Assembly: GCF_014645735.1 (NCBI RefSeq)
Contig: NZ_BMMH01000001.1
Coordinates: 682,001 to 746,000 of the forward strand
Length of the DNA stretch: 64,000 bases
Direction of reading: 5' to 3'
Source: Nocardia jinanensis
GTDB taxonomy: Bacteria > Actinomycetota > Actinomycetes > Mycobacteriales > Mycobacteriaceae
In this document: positions 27,337 to 35,855 of the stretch, one piece after another
How positions within the stretch are numbered: the stretch's first letter is position 1
Layout: the number at the start of each line of letters is the position of its first letter
Notes under the pieces: generated by a model
What the model was told of the DNA's origin: nothing
What the model saw: the letters and a program-made list of their open reading frames with translations, nothing else
Databases searched by the model: none
Position numbers and translations under genes: made by a program

Positions 27337-27831
27337 TCAGGCCTCCTTGCCGTCGGCGGTGTCCGCCCCGCCCGGCGTCAAACTCGCGTGTCCTCCGCTG
27401 GATCCGTGACCGCCCGAACCCCGTGCCGATTCGTCGAGCCGGTCCACCGCCACGAAATCGACCAGTTCCACCCGCTGCACCAGCAGCTGCGCGATCCGGT
27501 CACCGCGGCGCAACTCGACAGCGGTGCGCGGATCGTGGTTGATCAGGCAGACCTTGATCTCGCCCCGATACCCGGCGTCGATGGTCCCCGGTGTGTTCAC
27601 CACGGATAGTCCGGTCTTGGCCGCCAGCCCGGAGCGGGGATGGATCAGGCCCACGGTGCCCACCGGCAGCGCGACGGCGATACCGGTACCGACCAGTACC
27701 CGCTCGCCCGGCTCCAGGACGACATCCTCGGCGGTGCACAGATCCACGCCCGCGTCGCCTTCGTGGGCGCGCGTCGGCATCGGGATCCCGGGGTCCAGCC
27801 GGAGCAGCGGTATCGGTGAGAGTGCGTTCAC
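27337..27831 (-). CDS. dut: dUTP diphosphatase
   Basis: The 164-residue trimeric dUTPase hydrolyses dUTP to dUMP. All five motifs are present: [13 protein letters not shown] (I), [15 protein letters not shown] (II), [14 protein letters not shown] (III), [12 protein letters not shown] (IV) and a C-terminal Gly-rich motif V ([10 protein letters not shown]), with His in place of the usual Phe. That substitution matches mycobacterial dUTPases. It is first in an operon with DUF3710 and divergent from DUF3093. Confidence 0.96.
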   Translation of the reverse strand: MNALSPIPLLRLDPGIPMPTRAHEGDAGVDLCTAEDVVLEPGERVLVGTGIAVALPVGTVGLIHPRSGLAAKTGLSVVNTPGTIDAGYRGEIKVCLINHDPRTAVELRRGDRIAQLLVQRVELVDFVAVDRLDESARGSGGHGSSGGHASLTPGGADTADGKEA

Positions 27832-27883
27832 GTCCGATCAGCCTACGCGCAGGCCCGGTGCGAGTGTCGCTTAGTGTTGAGTC

Positions 27884-28423
27884 GTGTCCGACCAGCCTCG
27901 ACCCACCGAAACCGAGCACCTCGCGGAGCGCGAAACCCAACACCGCGCGCGACCGGAACCAGCCACCTATCGCGAGCGCCTCTGGGTGCCGCTGTGGTGG
28001 TGGCCGGTGGGCTTCGCCCTTGCCGGTCTGCTCGCCGCGGAGATCCATATGGGAGCGCCCGGCCTGCGCGCCTGGCTGCCCTACGTCCTGCTGTTCCCGG
28101 TCCCCGTCTGGGTGCTGCTGTGGATGAGCCGGCATCGGCTCGAAGTCGCACCGGACGCGACGGGCACCTCCGAACTGCGGGTGGATCGGGCCCATCTGCC
28201 GGTGTCGTTCGTCGCTCGCGCGACCGTGGTGCCCAAGAGCGCCAAGAGCGCGGCGCTGGGACGTCAGCTCGATCCCGCGGCCTACGTCCAGCACCGCCCG
28301 TGGATCGGCACCCTGGTGCTGCTGGTGCTCGACGATCCCGATGACCCGACGCCCTACTGGCTGGTCAGCACGCGCCGGCCCGCAGCGGTCCTTGCCGCGC
28401 TCGGGATCCCGAGCGCGGTATGA
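27884..28423 (+). CDS. DUF3093 family membrane protein
   Basis: This 179-residue protein has a charged N-terminus, two closely spaced transmembrane helices (residues about 35-55, WWWPVGFALAGLLAAEI, and about 64-82) and a C-terminal domain with HLPVSFVARATVVP and GTLVLLVLDDPDDPTPYWLVSTRRP. It is the DUF3093 family (Rv2698-like). The GTG start lies 52 bp from the divergent dut start. Function unknown. Confidence 0.83.
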   Translation: MSDQPRPTETEHLAERETQHRARPEPATYRERLWVPLWWWPVGFALAGLLAAEIHMGAPGLRAWLPYVLLFPVPVWVLLWMSRHRLEVAPDATGTSELRVDRAHLPVSFVARATVVPKSAKSAALGRQLDPAAYVQHRPWIGTLVLLVLDDPDDPTPYWLVSTRRPAAVLAALGIPSAV

Positions 28424-28436
28424 CCTCTGGTGCCGC

Positions 28437-28739
28437 TCAGGCCGCGCAATCCATGCAGATGAGCTGACCGCCGCTCTCGCTGGCCAGTCGGCTGCGGTGA
28501 TGTACCAGGAAACAGCTCGAGCAGGTGAACTCGTCGGCCTGTTTCGGGATCACCCGAACCGTCAGCACTTCCTCGGACAGGTCCGCGCCGGGGAGCTCGA
28601 ACGACTCCGCGGTATCGGATTCGTCGACATCCACGACGGCGGACTGAGCCTCGTTGCGACGAGCCTTCAGCTCCTCCAGCGAATCCTCCGACACCTCGTC
28701 GGATTCGGTGCGCCTCGGTGCGTCATAGTCGGTTGCCAT
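28437..28739 (-). CDS. DUF4193 zinc-ribbon protein
   Basis: This 100-residue acidic protein ends in a zinc ribbon: CSSCFLVHHRSRLA and ICMDC provide CxxC...CxxC. The N-terminal half (SEDSLEELKARRNEA, then acidic Asp/Glu) is typical of DUF4193 (Rv2699c). The start is preceded by AGGGGAAG. It is convergent with DUF3093, with 13 bp between stops. Role unknown; a regulatory or RNA polymerase-associated function has been suggested for similar small zinc-ribbon proteins, but nothing here tests it. Confidence 0.85.
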   Translation of the reverse strand: MATDYDAPRRTESDEVSEDSLEELKARRNEAQSAVVDVDESDTAESFELPGADLSEEVLTVRVIPKQADEFTCSSCFLVHHRSRLASESGGQLICMDCAA

Positions 28740-29131
28740 GTCGTCTTCCCCTCGTCCTTACTCCGTATATCCGGATCGGCGCACGCTGTCTTCTCGACCG
28801 CGCCCGCCGCCCCGCCGGTGGTGCACTTCACACCCGCACCGGTCCTCTATCAGGGCGAATCCGACGGACTCATCTCCGATAGCGTCCGGACAACGCATGA
28901 GTTGCCCTGCTTGTTCCCACGACCGAACGCTGATTTACTCATGGATATTTCGGTCTGGGCGGCCAGACAATAGCGGACGGCGCGGAAAATGTCGTAATCG
29001 AAACCCAGCCGTGTCGAAACCGCTGGGCAATCGATATGCGGCCCGGAGCGTGCCGTGACCGGCCCCGGTAACGCGCCCGGAGCGGCCCGGGTAATGCGCG
29101 GCGCACGGTTGTGGGTACGTACAGTATCGAC
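28740..29131. other. Gene-free divergent region between DUF4193 and cei (392 bp)
   Basis: This stretch separates the divergent DUF4193 and cei genes. An open frame on the plus strand (28738-29058) has no ribosome site and no family-like sequence and was not called. No RNA gene or long inverted repeat was found. Base composition is slightly lower in GC around 28920-28960. It probably holds the two divergent promoters. Confidence 0.5.
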
Positions 29132-29812
29132 GTGGTTTCACTGATCACCGAAGGCAGTCCGACGGATACCAAAGGCCGTCCATACCCGCGTCGACGGCCC
29201 CGGCCGTGGCTGATACTCGTCGTCGCGCTCACGGTTGTTTGCGCAGGTCTGTGGATCAAGGCGCTCACCACCAACGACGACGACCACACGCCGATGGCGT
29301 GCAGTTCGCCGACCCCCGCCACCGATCCCAAAGCCGGACCGCAGCCGCTGCCCGGCCAGCGGGTCGGGGCGAGCCGCCTCGAGGATGTGGAGCCCGCGCC
29401 GATGGGGGGCACGAAGGTGCGTGTCCTGAACGCCAACGGACAGCGCGGCCAGGCCGCGCATGTCGCCGCACAGCTCGGTGATCTGGGTTTCGGCAGCCCG
29501 CCCGGCGATCCTTACGGTAACGATCCGGTATACGCCAACGGCGACCTGGAGTGCACGGGGCAGATCCGGTTCGGTGAGAACGGTCGCCCGATCGCGGCGG
29601 CGGTACAGCTCGCCGTCCCCTGCGCCGAGCTGGTCGAGGACAAACGGTCCGACGAAACCGTAGATCTGGTGCTCGGGTCTCTGTTCGGTGGTGACCTCCA
29701 GCCGAACAACGACGCCGAAGAGGTGCTGCGGTTGCTGAAGAACCCGGTCAGCGGGGAAAGTCCCGCGATCGACCCGGATATGCTCGAAGCCGCCCGGACC
29801 GCTCGCTGCTGA
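29132..29812 (+). CDS. cei: Envelope integrity protein Cei (LytR_C domain)
   Basis: This 226-residue protein is anchored by one transmembrane helix (WLILVVALTVVCAGLWIKAL, residues about 26-45). The extracytoplasmic part has a LytR C-terminal-type domain (KVRVLNANGQRGQAAHVAAQL). GTG at 29132 was chosen because MVSLITEG is the family's N-terminus; an upstream GTG at 29111 is less likely. Cei (Rv2700) is needed for envelope integrity in M. tuberculosis. It ends in a hairpin shared with suhB. Confidence 0.88.
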   Translation: MVSLITEGSPTDTKGRPYPRRRPRPWLILVVALTVVCAGLWIKALTTNDDDHTPMACSSPTPATDPKAGPQPLPGQRVGASRLEDVEPAPMGGTKVRVLNANGQRGQAAHVAAQLGDLGFGSPPGDPYGNDPVYANGDLECTGQIRFGENGRPIAAAVQLAVPCAELVEDKRSDETVDLVLGSLFGGDLQPNNDAEEVLRLLKNPVSGESPAIDPDMLEAARTARC

Positions 29813-29841
29813 CCGCCGGGCGCCCCGTGCGGGGCGGTCAG
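29809..29841. terminator. Hairpin overlapping both stop codons of cei and suhB
   Basis: CTGACCGCC (29809-29817) and GGCGGTCAG (29833-29841) pair perfectly, with an inner GCCCC-GTGC-GGGGC stem as an alternative. The arms contain the TGA codons of both convergent genes. It is a likely bidirectional terminator. Confidence 0.65.
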
Positions 29842-30749
29842 GGTTCCGGGATCGGGGCCGAGACACCCAGCCGGTCGAGCAGTGCGAACAGTTCGTCCCC
29901 GATACCGGGTGCCGCGGCCGCCACGAGCGCCCCCTCGGCGCCGGTCGTCGGCATCGGCGGCAACCGCAGCACCGCACCGGCCTCGGCCGCGATCAGCGCG
30001 CCGGCCGCCCAGTCCCACGGGTTCAGGCCGTGTTCGTAGTGCGCGTCCACCCGCCCCTCGGCGACCATGCACAGGTCCAGCGCGGCCGCCCCGATCCGGC
30101 GGATATCGCGCACATGCGGGAGCAGTTCGGCGATGCAGGCCGCCTGCCGGGTCCGTCGTGGCACTCCGTAGGCGAAACCTGTGGCGACCAGCGCCAGCTG
30201 CGTAGAACGCACCGGGTTGCAACGCAGCGGCGTATCGGTACCACCAGGCCCGATCCGCAGCGCGCCCGCCCCGGACGCCGCGGTGTAGACCGTCGACGCG
30301 GCGATATCGGCGACAGCGCCGGCGACCGGCCGGCCACCACGCACCGCGGCCACCGATACCGCGTACGCCGGGATCCCGTAGAGGAAGTTCACGGTGCCGT
30401 CGATCGGGTCCACCACCCAGATCACCTCGTCGTCGGCCGCCGCGGCCGGATCGCCGCCGCCTTCCTCGCCGAGGATGTGATCACCGGGACGCAACCGCGC
30501 CAACTCGTCGCGGATCAGCTGTTCGGTCTCGGTATCGACGACGGTCACCGGATCAGTGGGCGTGCTCTTGGTGCGGACCGCGGCCCGGGTGGCAGCGGCG
30601 GAGGCGAAGACTTCGGGACGGCGGGCCCGTACGTGCGCGGCGGCGACACCGGCCAGATGGGTGGCTATCCGGCGCAGCACGTGCGCATCGGCGGGGGCGG
30701 GTTCGGTGGCAGCGGTGAGAGACCAATTCGATTCCGGCACGCCTTCCAT
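29838..30749 (-). CDS. suhB: Inositol-1-monophosphatase family protein SuhB
   Basis: This 303-residue Mg-dependent phosphatase has ILGEEGGGD (metal-binding GEE), WVVDPIDGTVNFLYG (the DPIDGTxNF core) and NPWDWAAGALIAAEAG (the WDxAAG motif). It dephosphorylates inositol-1-phosphate, feeding phosphatidylinositol and mycothiol synthesis. The position matches Rv2701c. The ATG at 30749 was chosen; the frame is open up to 30902, with further possible starts. Divergent from ppgK. Confidence 0.9.
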   Translation of the reverse strand: MEGVPESNWSLTAATEPAPADAHVLRRIATHLAGVAAAHVRARRPEVFASAAATRAAVRTKSTPTDPVTVVDTETEQLIRDELARLRPGDHILGEEGGGDPAAAADDEVIWVVDPIDGTVNFLYGIPAYAVSVAAVRGGRPVAGAVADIAASTVYTAASGAGALRIGPGGTDTPLRCNPVRSTQLALVATGFAYGVPRRTRQAACIAELLPHVRDIRRIGAAALDLCMVAEGRVDAHYEHGLNPWDWAAGALIAAEAGAVLRLPPMPTTGAEGALVAAAAPGIGDELFALLDRLGVSAPIPEP

Positions 30750-30981
30750 CGCAGCACAGATCCTGCGGTCGGGGCATTCGGGCACGCACATTAGTCTTGT
30801 CGTGCACACCACACCGGCCGACCGCGGCTCCGGAGGAGGCAGCGCGACGCGTGTGGCCGGCCGACGCCGTCCGGAGTTCCTCGCGCGCGGCCCGAGCCAC
30901 ACGAAAACCGGTGGTGCGCACGACCCATCAGCCAGCGGCGCACGACCACATCAGCCCAGCACAGGGAACGAGGGAACCCGC

Positions 30982-31740
30982 ATGTCCGTTCGACGGCACG
31001 CGTTCGGTATCGATATCGGCGGTAGCGGCGTCAAGGGCGCTACGGTCGATCTGGACACCGGGGAGCTCGTGCACGATCGCATCAAGATCGCGACCCCGCA
31101 TCCGTCCACCCCCGGCGCGGTGACGGCGGCCGTGGCCGAGTTGATCGAGACCGCGGATTGGGACGGGCCGGTGGGTCTCACCCTGCCGTGTGTCGTCCTC
31201 GACGGTGTCGCGCACACCGCCGCCAACGTCGACAAGGCCTGGATCGGCACCGACGCCCGGGCGCTGTTCGCGACGGCACTCGGTGGTCGCGAGGTGACCG
31301 TGCTCAACGACGCCGATGCCGCGGGGCTGGCCGAGGACCGCTACGGCGCGGCCCGTGATATCGACGGCCTGGTACTCCTGCTGACCTTCGGTACCGGAAT
31401 CGGTTCCGCCCTGCTCATCAACGGCACCCTCGTCCCGAACACCGAACTCGGGCATCTCGAGATCGGTGGTATGGAAACCGAGCATCGGGCCGCGGCTTCG
31501 GTCAAGGAGCGGGAGAACCTCGGCTACCCCGAATGGGCCGCCCGGGTCAGCACGGTGCTGAGCGGTTTGGAGGATCTGTTCTGGCCGACGGTGTTCGTGG
31601 CCGGCGGCGGGATCAGCCGCGACGCCGACCAGTGGATTCCCCTGCTGACCAACCGCACCCGCGTGGTCCCCGCGAACCTGAGGAACACAGCGGGTATCGT
31701 CGGCGCGGCCATGGCTGTCGATGCCGGGATCACCCCCTGA
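30982..31740 (+). CDS. ppgK: Polyphosphate glucokinase PpgK
   Basis: The 252-residue ROK-family kinase phosphorylates glucose using polyphosphate or [20 protein letters not shown] (phosphate 1), [16 protein letters not shown] (catalytic Asp) and [20 protein letters not shown] (phosphate 2) are in place, followed by [11 protein letters not shown]. The ATG at 30982 starts the compact ROK domain. It lies directly upstream of sigA, as in M. tuberculosis (Rv2702). Confidence 0.95.
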   Translation: MSVRRHAFGIDIGGSGVKGATVDLDTGELVHDRIKIATPHPSTPGAVTAAVAELIETADWDGPVGLTLPCVVLDGVAHTAANVDKAWIGTDARALFATALGGREVTVLNDADAAGLAEDRYGAARDIDGLVLLLTFGTGIGSALLINGTLVPNTELGHLEIGGMETEHRAAASVKERENLGYPEWAARVSTVLSGLEDLFWPTVFVAGGGISRDADQWIPLLTNRTRVVPANLRNTAGIVGAAMAVDAGITP

Positions 31741-31742
31741 GG

Positions 31743-31751
31743 TTGTCCACG
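31743..31751 (+). promoter_or_regulatory. Near-consensus DnaA box upstream of sigA
   Basis: TTGTCCACG differs by one base from the actinobacterial DnaA box TTGTCCACA. It follows the ppgK stop by a few bases and precedes the sigA -10 candidate. A single imperfect site may be chance. Confidence 0.3.
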
Positions 31752-31758
31752 GCACAGG

Positions 31759-31787
31759 CCAGTGCACACTGGTCGGATCGTTACAAT
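31759..31787 (+). promoter_or_regulatory. sigA promoter candidate with overlapping palindrome
   Basis: TACAAT at 31782-31787 fits a SigA-type -10 box, preceded by a perfect inverted repeat CCAGTG-CA-CACTGG at 31759-31772, placed where the -35 box and spacer lie. The leader between this and the sigA GTG at 31909 is about 120 nt. The -10 is plausible; the palindrome could be an operator or chance. Confidence 0.45.
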
Positions 31788-31908
31788 GGAAGCACCCGGC
31801 GGTAAGCCGGACCCCCGACCGGCGTTTTAGCCGGTAAACCCGACAGACCGCTCCGCCGGAATACTACTCTGGCGTGACGCCGCACGAGACCGTCACGAAA
31901 GGGCGTAC

Positions 31909-33294
31909 GTGGTAGCCACGAATACCCGTCAGACAGCCGAATCGGCCGACGCCGAGGCCACGGAAGTTCCCGCGGCACGCCCGGCTCGCAAGGCCGTGGC
32001 CAAAAAGGCCCCGGCGAAAAAGGCCGCCGCCAAGAAGGCGCCGGCCAAGAAGGCCGCCGCCAAGAAGGGAGCCGCCAAGAAAGCTCCGGCCAAGAAGGCC
32101 GGGAGCGCGGGCGCCCCGGGCACCGGCGAGGAGCAGATCGAAGACGATTCGCTGGAGGAGGCCGATCTCGGTGACCTGGAGGTCTCCGAGGACGATCTCA
32201 CCGAGGAGGGCGATGATCTCGTAGCCGTGGTCGCCGAGGAGGAAACCGAGGGCGAGGCGGCCGGGGACGGCACCTCCGAACCCACCGCGGCGGACAAGGC
32301 CTCCGGCGATTTCGTCTGGGACGAGGAGGAGTCCGAGGCCCTGCGCCAAGCGCGTAAGGACGCCGAACTCACCGCCTCCGCCGACTCGGTGCGTGCCTAC
32401 CTCAAGCAGATCGGCAAGGTCGCACTGCTCAACGCCGAGGAGGAGGTCGAACTCGCCAAACGGATCGAGGCCGGGCTCTACGCCGCGGAGAAGATGCGTG
32501 AGTTCACCGAGGCCGGGGAGAAGCTCCCCGTAGCCACGCGCCGCGATTTCAACTGGATCATCCGCGACGGCAACCGCGCCAAGAACCATCTGCTCGAGGC
32601 GAACCTGCGCCTGGTGGTCTCGCTGGCCAAGCGCTACACCGGCCGCGGTATGGCGTTCCTGGATCTCATCCAGGAGGGCAACCTGGGCCTGATCCGCGCG
32701 GTCGAGAAGTTCGACTACACCAAGGGCTACAAGTTCTCCACCTACGCCACCTGGTGGATCCGGCAGGCCATCACCCGCGCCATGGCCGACCAGGCCCGCA
32801 CCATCCGTATCCCGGTGCACATGGTGGAGGTCATCAACAAGCTCGGGCGTATCCAGCGCGAGCTGCTCCAGGATCTGGGCCGTGAGCCCACTCCGGAGGA
32901 ACTGGCCAAGGAAATGGATATCACCCCGGAGAAGGTGCTGGAGATCCAGCAGTACGCCCGGGAGCCCATTTCGCTGGATCAGACCATCGGCGACGAGGGC
33001 GACAGCCAGCTCGGTGATTTCATCGAGGATTCCGAGGCCGTGGTCGCGGTGGACGCGGTCAGCTTCACCCTGCTGCAGGATCAGCTGCAGTCGGTGCTGG
33101 AGACCCTGTCCGAACGCGAGGCGGGTGTGGTGCGACTGCGGTTCGGTCTCACCGACGGACAGCCGCGCACCCTGGACGAGATCGGCCAGGTCTACGGGGT
33201 CACCCGTGAGCGGATCCGGCAGATCGAATCCAAGACCATGAGCAAACTCCGGCACCCCAGCCGGTCGCAGGTCCTGCGCGACTACCTGGACTGA
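31909..33294 (+). CDS. sigA: Principal RNA polymerase sigma factor SigA
   Basis: This 461-residue group 1 sigma-70 protein has a Lys/Ala/Pro-rich histone-like start (residues about 22-65), an acidic linker ([19 protein letters not shown] onward) and then conserved regions 1.2 ([16 protein letters not shown]), 2 ([19 protein letters not shown], then [17 protein letters not shown]), 3 and 4 ([37 protein letters not shown]). From about [16 protein letters not shown] onward it is nearly the mycobacterial SigA sequence. The GTG at 31909 opens the frame after a weak GAAAGGG site. It is expected to transcribe housekeeping genes. Confidence 0.97.
   Translation: MVATNTRQTAESADAEATEVPAARPARKAVAKKAPAKKAAAKKAPAKKAAAKKGAAKKAPAKKAGSAGAPGTGEEQIEDDSLEEADLGDLEVSEDDLTEEGDDLVAVVAEEETEGEAAGDGTSEPTAADKASGDFVWDEEESEALRQARKDAELTASADSVRAYLKQIGKVALLNAEEEVELAKRIEAGLYAAEKMREFTEAGEKLPVATRRDFNWIIRDGNRAKNHLLEANLRLVVSLAKRYTGRGMAFLDLIQEGNLGLIRAVEKFDYTKGYKFSTYATWWIRQAITRAMADQARTIRIPVHMVEVINKLGRIQRELLQDLGREPTPEELAKEMDITPEKVLEIQQYAREPISLDQTIGDEGDSQLGDFIEDSEAVVAVDAVSFTLLQDQLQSVLETLSEREAGVVRLRFGLTDGQPRTLDEIGQVYGVTRERIRQIESKTMSKLRHPSRSQVLRDYLD
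31984..32102 (+). repeat. Lys/Ala/Pro tandem coding repeat in the sigA N-terminus
   Basis: The DNA repeats units like GCCAAGAAGGC, encoding [10 protein letters not shown] motifs, within the first 65 codons of sigA. The histone H1-like composition is typical of Nocardiaceae SigA N-termini and likely varies in copy number between strains. Confidence 0.75.
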
Positions 33295-33309
33295 GTTCCG
33301 GCAGCGTAC

Positions 33310-33369
33310 GCGACAGCCCCTGAGCACATCCGGAACCATCGGTTCCCGGCGGTGCCCAGGGGTTGTCGC
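33310..33369. terminator. Large bidirectional hairpin between sigA and eutC
   Basis: GCGACAGCCCCTGAGCAC (33310-33327) pairs with GTGCCCAGGGGTTGTCGC (33352-33369) at 16 of 18 Watson-Crick positions. An internal GGAACC-ATC-GGTTCC stem lies in the loop. It sits between the convergent stops of sigA (33294) and eutC (33374). No U-tract. Confidence 0.75.
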
Positions 33370-33373
33370 GCGT

Positions 33374-34201
33374 CTATCCCGTTTCGTTCTCCGGTAACTC
33401 ACCGGAAGGTCCCGTGAGCATCGCATCCCGGGAGGTGTCCTTCAGGCCGACGCCGGAGCGACCGAGCAGGAGGGCTCCGGCCACCAGGGTGGCGATCACC
33501 TCGGCCGCCCGGCGGTAGCCCAGTCCCTCGGGCGGGTGGATATTCGAGACGCAGTTGCGGTCGGCGTCGGTGCGGCCGGGACGCGGCAGGTGGGTCAGAT
33601 AGACGCCGAGGCTGTCGGCCACCGAGAGGCCGGGGCGTTCCCCGATCAGCACCAGTACCGTCGAAACCCCCAGCGCCGCACCTATATGGTCGCCGAGCGC
33701 CACCCGCGCCTGCGTGGCCACCACCGGTGGCGCTATCGAACAGCGCGGGCGCAGCACCTCCAGGAGTGCCGCGACGGTGGGCGGGCCGTGTTCGGCGAGC
33801 GCCCGGGCGGACAGGCCGTCGGCGAGGACCAGGCCGATCTCGGCGCCGGAGTGCGGCAACGCCTGTTCCGAGCTCCCGCTCCCCGTACCGGGTTCACCGG
33901 CCGGGAGACGGCCCAGATCGGGGCGGCGCAGGTATTCGGCACGGTCCCGTGCCCGGCTGGCGATATGCATCGGTTCGCCGATACCGAGTTCGGCCAGCCG
34001 CGCACTCAGCACCGGTACATCCAGCGGTGTGTGCACCGCGTCGCGAGCGGCGGCATGCGCGGCGGCGAATTCCAGGACCCGGCGGGTGGGCAATGCGTCA
34101 CCCGCCCGGCCCAGGCCGATCCGGGCCTGGGTGAACGACCGCAGTCCGGTCCAGAACGCCTGGGTCTGTTCGTCGTCCATCGGCCCTCCGTCGGCGGTCA
34201 T
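33374..34201 (-). CDS. eutC: Ethanolamine ammonia-lyase small subunit EutC
   Basis: The 275-residue protein has the EutC pattern: RIGLGRAGDALPTRRVLEFAAAHAAARDAVH near the start, GLVLADGLSARALAEHG, QARVALGDHIGAALGV and VLIGERPGLSVADSLGVYLTH. NCVSNIHPPEGLGY ends the conserved core. EutBC cleaves ethanolamine to acetaldehyde and ammonia using adenosylcobalamin. Its ATG overlaps the eutB stop (ATGA), showing translational coupling. No eut permease or shell gene is adjacent. Confidence 0.94.
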   Translation of the reverse strand: MTADGGPMDDEQTQAFWTGLRSFTQARIGLGRAGDALPTRRVLEFAAAHAAARDAVHTPLDVPVLSARLAELGIGEPMHIASRARDRAEYLRRPDLGRLPAGEPGTGSGSSEQALPHSGAEIGLVLADGLSARALAEHGPPTVAALLEVLRPRCSIAPPVVATQARVALGDHIGAALGVSTVLVLIGERPGLSVADSLGVYLTHLPRPGRTDADRNCVSNIHPPEGLGYRRAAEVIATLVAGALLLGRSGVGLKDTSRDAMLTGPSGELPENETG

Positions 34202-35619
34202 CGGCCCGCTGTCAGCGCGCGCAGCGGTGAGGCGGCCGGCGCCACCGGCAGGATCCGGCCCGTCTCGTCCAGCATCCCCAGCCGGTCCAGCCATTGCGCG
34301 AACTCCGGGGCCGGCCGCAGGCCCAGCACCCGGCGGGCGTAGAGCGCGTCGTGAAAACTCAGGCTCTGGTAGCCGAGCATCACATCATCGGCGCCGGGAA
34401 CCGCGATGACGAAAGCACATCCGGCGGCCCCGAGCAGGGTGAGCAGGGTGTCCATATCGTCCTGGTCGGCCTCGGCGTGATTGGTGTAGCAGACGTCGAC
34501 CCCCATCGGCAGGCCCAGCAGTTTGCCACAGAAATGATCCTCCAGACCCGCCCGCACGATCTGTTTCCCGTCGTACAGGTACTCCGGTCCGATGAACCCG
34601 ACCACGGTGTTCACCAGCAGCGGGCGCAGCTCCCGGGCGACGCCGTAGGCGCGGGCCTCGAGGGTCTGCTGATCAACCGGTTTCCCGTCCGTTCCGAGGT
34701 GCGCGCCGGCCGACAGCGCCGAGCCCTGGCCGGTCTCCAGGTACATCACGTTGTCGCCGACGGTGCCGCGGCGCAGGGACCGCCCGGCCTCGTTCGCCTC
34801 GCGTAACAGCGCCAGATCCACCCCGAACGCGGTGTTGGCCGCCTGCGTTCCGGCGACGGACTGGAACACCAGATCCACCGGCGCCCCGGCCGAGATCAGA
34901 TCGATGGTGGTGGTGAGATGGGCCAGCACGCACGACTGGGCCGGGATATCGAAGCGGGTGCGGATATCGTCGAGCAGCTCGAGCAGCTCGGCCGCGGCGC
35001 GGGGGGAGTCGGTGGCCGGGTTGACGCCGATAACGGCATCCCCGCAGCCGAGCAGTAGGCCGTCGAGAACCGCGGCGGCGATACCTTCGGGGTCGTCGGT
35101 GGGGTGGTTGGGCTGTAACCGGGTGGCCAGCGTGCCCGGGACACCGATGGTGGTCCGGAAGGCCGAACCCACCCGGGCGGCGTGCGCTACGGCGATCAGG
35201 TCCTGGTTGCGCATGATCTTGCTGACCGCGGCGACCATTTCCGGGGTCAATCCGGGCGCTAGATCGTGCAGCGTGGCGGCCGGATCGGCGGTCCCCTCAC
35301 CGGCGGCGACACCGAGTAGCCGATCCCGCAGGCCTCCGACGGTGAGCGTGGCGATCGGGGCGAATGCCGCGCGGTCGTGGGTATCCAGGATCAGCCGGGT
35401 GACCTCGTCGGTTTCGTAGGGAACCACGGGCTCGTCGAGGAACTCCGTCAGCGGTATATCGGCCAGCACCCATTGCGCGGCCGCCCGCTCGGCGTCGGTG
35501 TTCGCGGCACAGCCCGCCAGTTCGTCTCCGCTGCGCCGGGGCGTGGCCTTGGCCAGTACGTCCACGAGGCCGTGGAAGTGATGGTTCGTACCGCCGAGTC
35601 GCTGGGTGTAGACCTTCAT
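34198..35619 (-). CDS. eutB: Ethanolamine ammonia-lyase large subunit EutB
   Basis: The 473-residue TIM-barrel subunit carries the substrate site. GGLRDRLLGVAAGEG, PGLTPEMVAAVSKIMRNQDL, VGVNPATDS-like IGVNPATDSP, FQSVAGTQAANTAFGVDLALL and GPEYLYDGKQIVRAGLEDHFCGKLLGLPMG are EutB signatures. The start MKVYTQRLGGTNHHF at 35619 is preferred over upstream codons. It overlaps eutC by 4 bp. The eutBC pair is absent from the M. tuberculosis version of this locus and starts the variable block between sigA and sigB. Confidence 0.94.
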   Translation of the reverse strand: MKVYTQRLGGTNHHFHGLVDVLAKATPRRSGDELAGCAANTDAERAAAQWVLADIPLTEFLDEPVVPYETDEVTRLILDTHDRAAFAPIATLTVGGLRDRLLGVAAGEGTADPAATLHDLAPGLTPEMVAAVSKIMRNQDLIAVAHAARVGSAFRTTIGVPGTLATRLQPNHPTDDPEGIAAAVLDGLLLGCGDAVIGVNPATDSPRAAAELLELLDDIRTRFDIPAQSCVLAHLTTTIDLISAGAPVDLVFQSVAGTQAANTAFGVDLALLREANEAGRSLRRGTVGDNVMYLETGQGSALSAGAHLGTDGKPVDQQTLEARAYGVARELRPLLVNTVVGFIGPEYLYDGKQIVRAGLEDHFCGKLLGLPMGVDVCYTNHAEADQDDMDTLLTLLGAAGCAFVIAVPGADDVMLGYQSLSFHDALYARRVLGLRPAPEFAQWLDRLGMLDETGRILPVAPAASPLRALTAGR

Positions 35620-35855
35620 CCGGATCCCGTCCGTCCGGGCCGCCGTGGCCGCCGGGCCGGTGGCGGCCACCGGACCGGTCGCGTGGCGGCCGAAATACAC
35701 CGTGCATCCGAAGATTACCGCCGCCGGTGGATTCACGCGCCGGACAGCGCGGTGGCCGGCGGGCCTCGGTGCCCGGCGGCGCGGCGATCCGGACCGGCAC
35801 CGTGCTCATCCCTTCGATGGATCCGGGCCGCGAATGGGTGTGCTGAGATGAACGG

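Noticed and set aside
28738..29058. 106-residue plus-strand frame in the DUF4193/cei gap
   Set aside because: No ribosome site or recognisable sequence, and it begins on the complement of the DUF4193 start codon.
31864..33426. 520-residue minus-strand open frame
   Set aside because: It is the mirror of sigA, which is unmistakable on the other strand.
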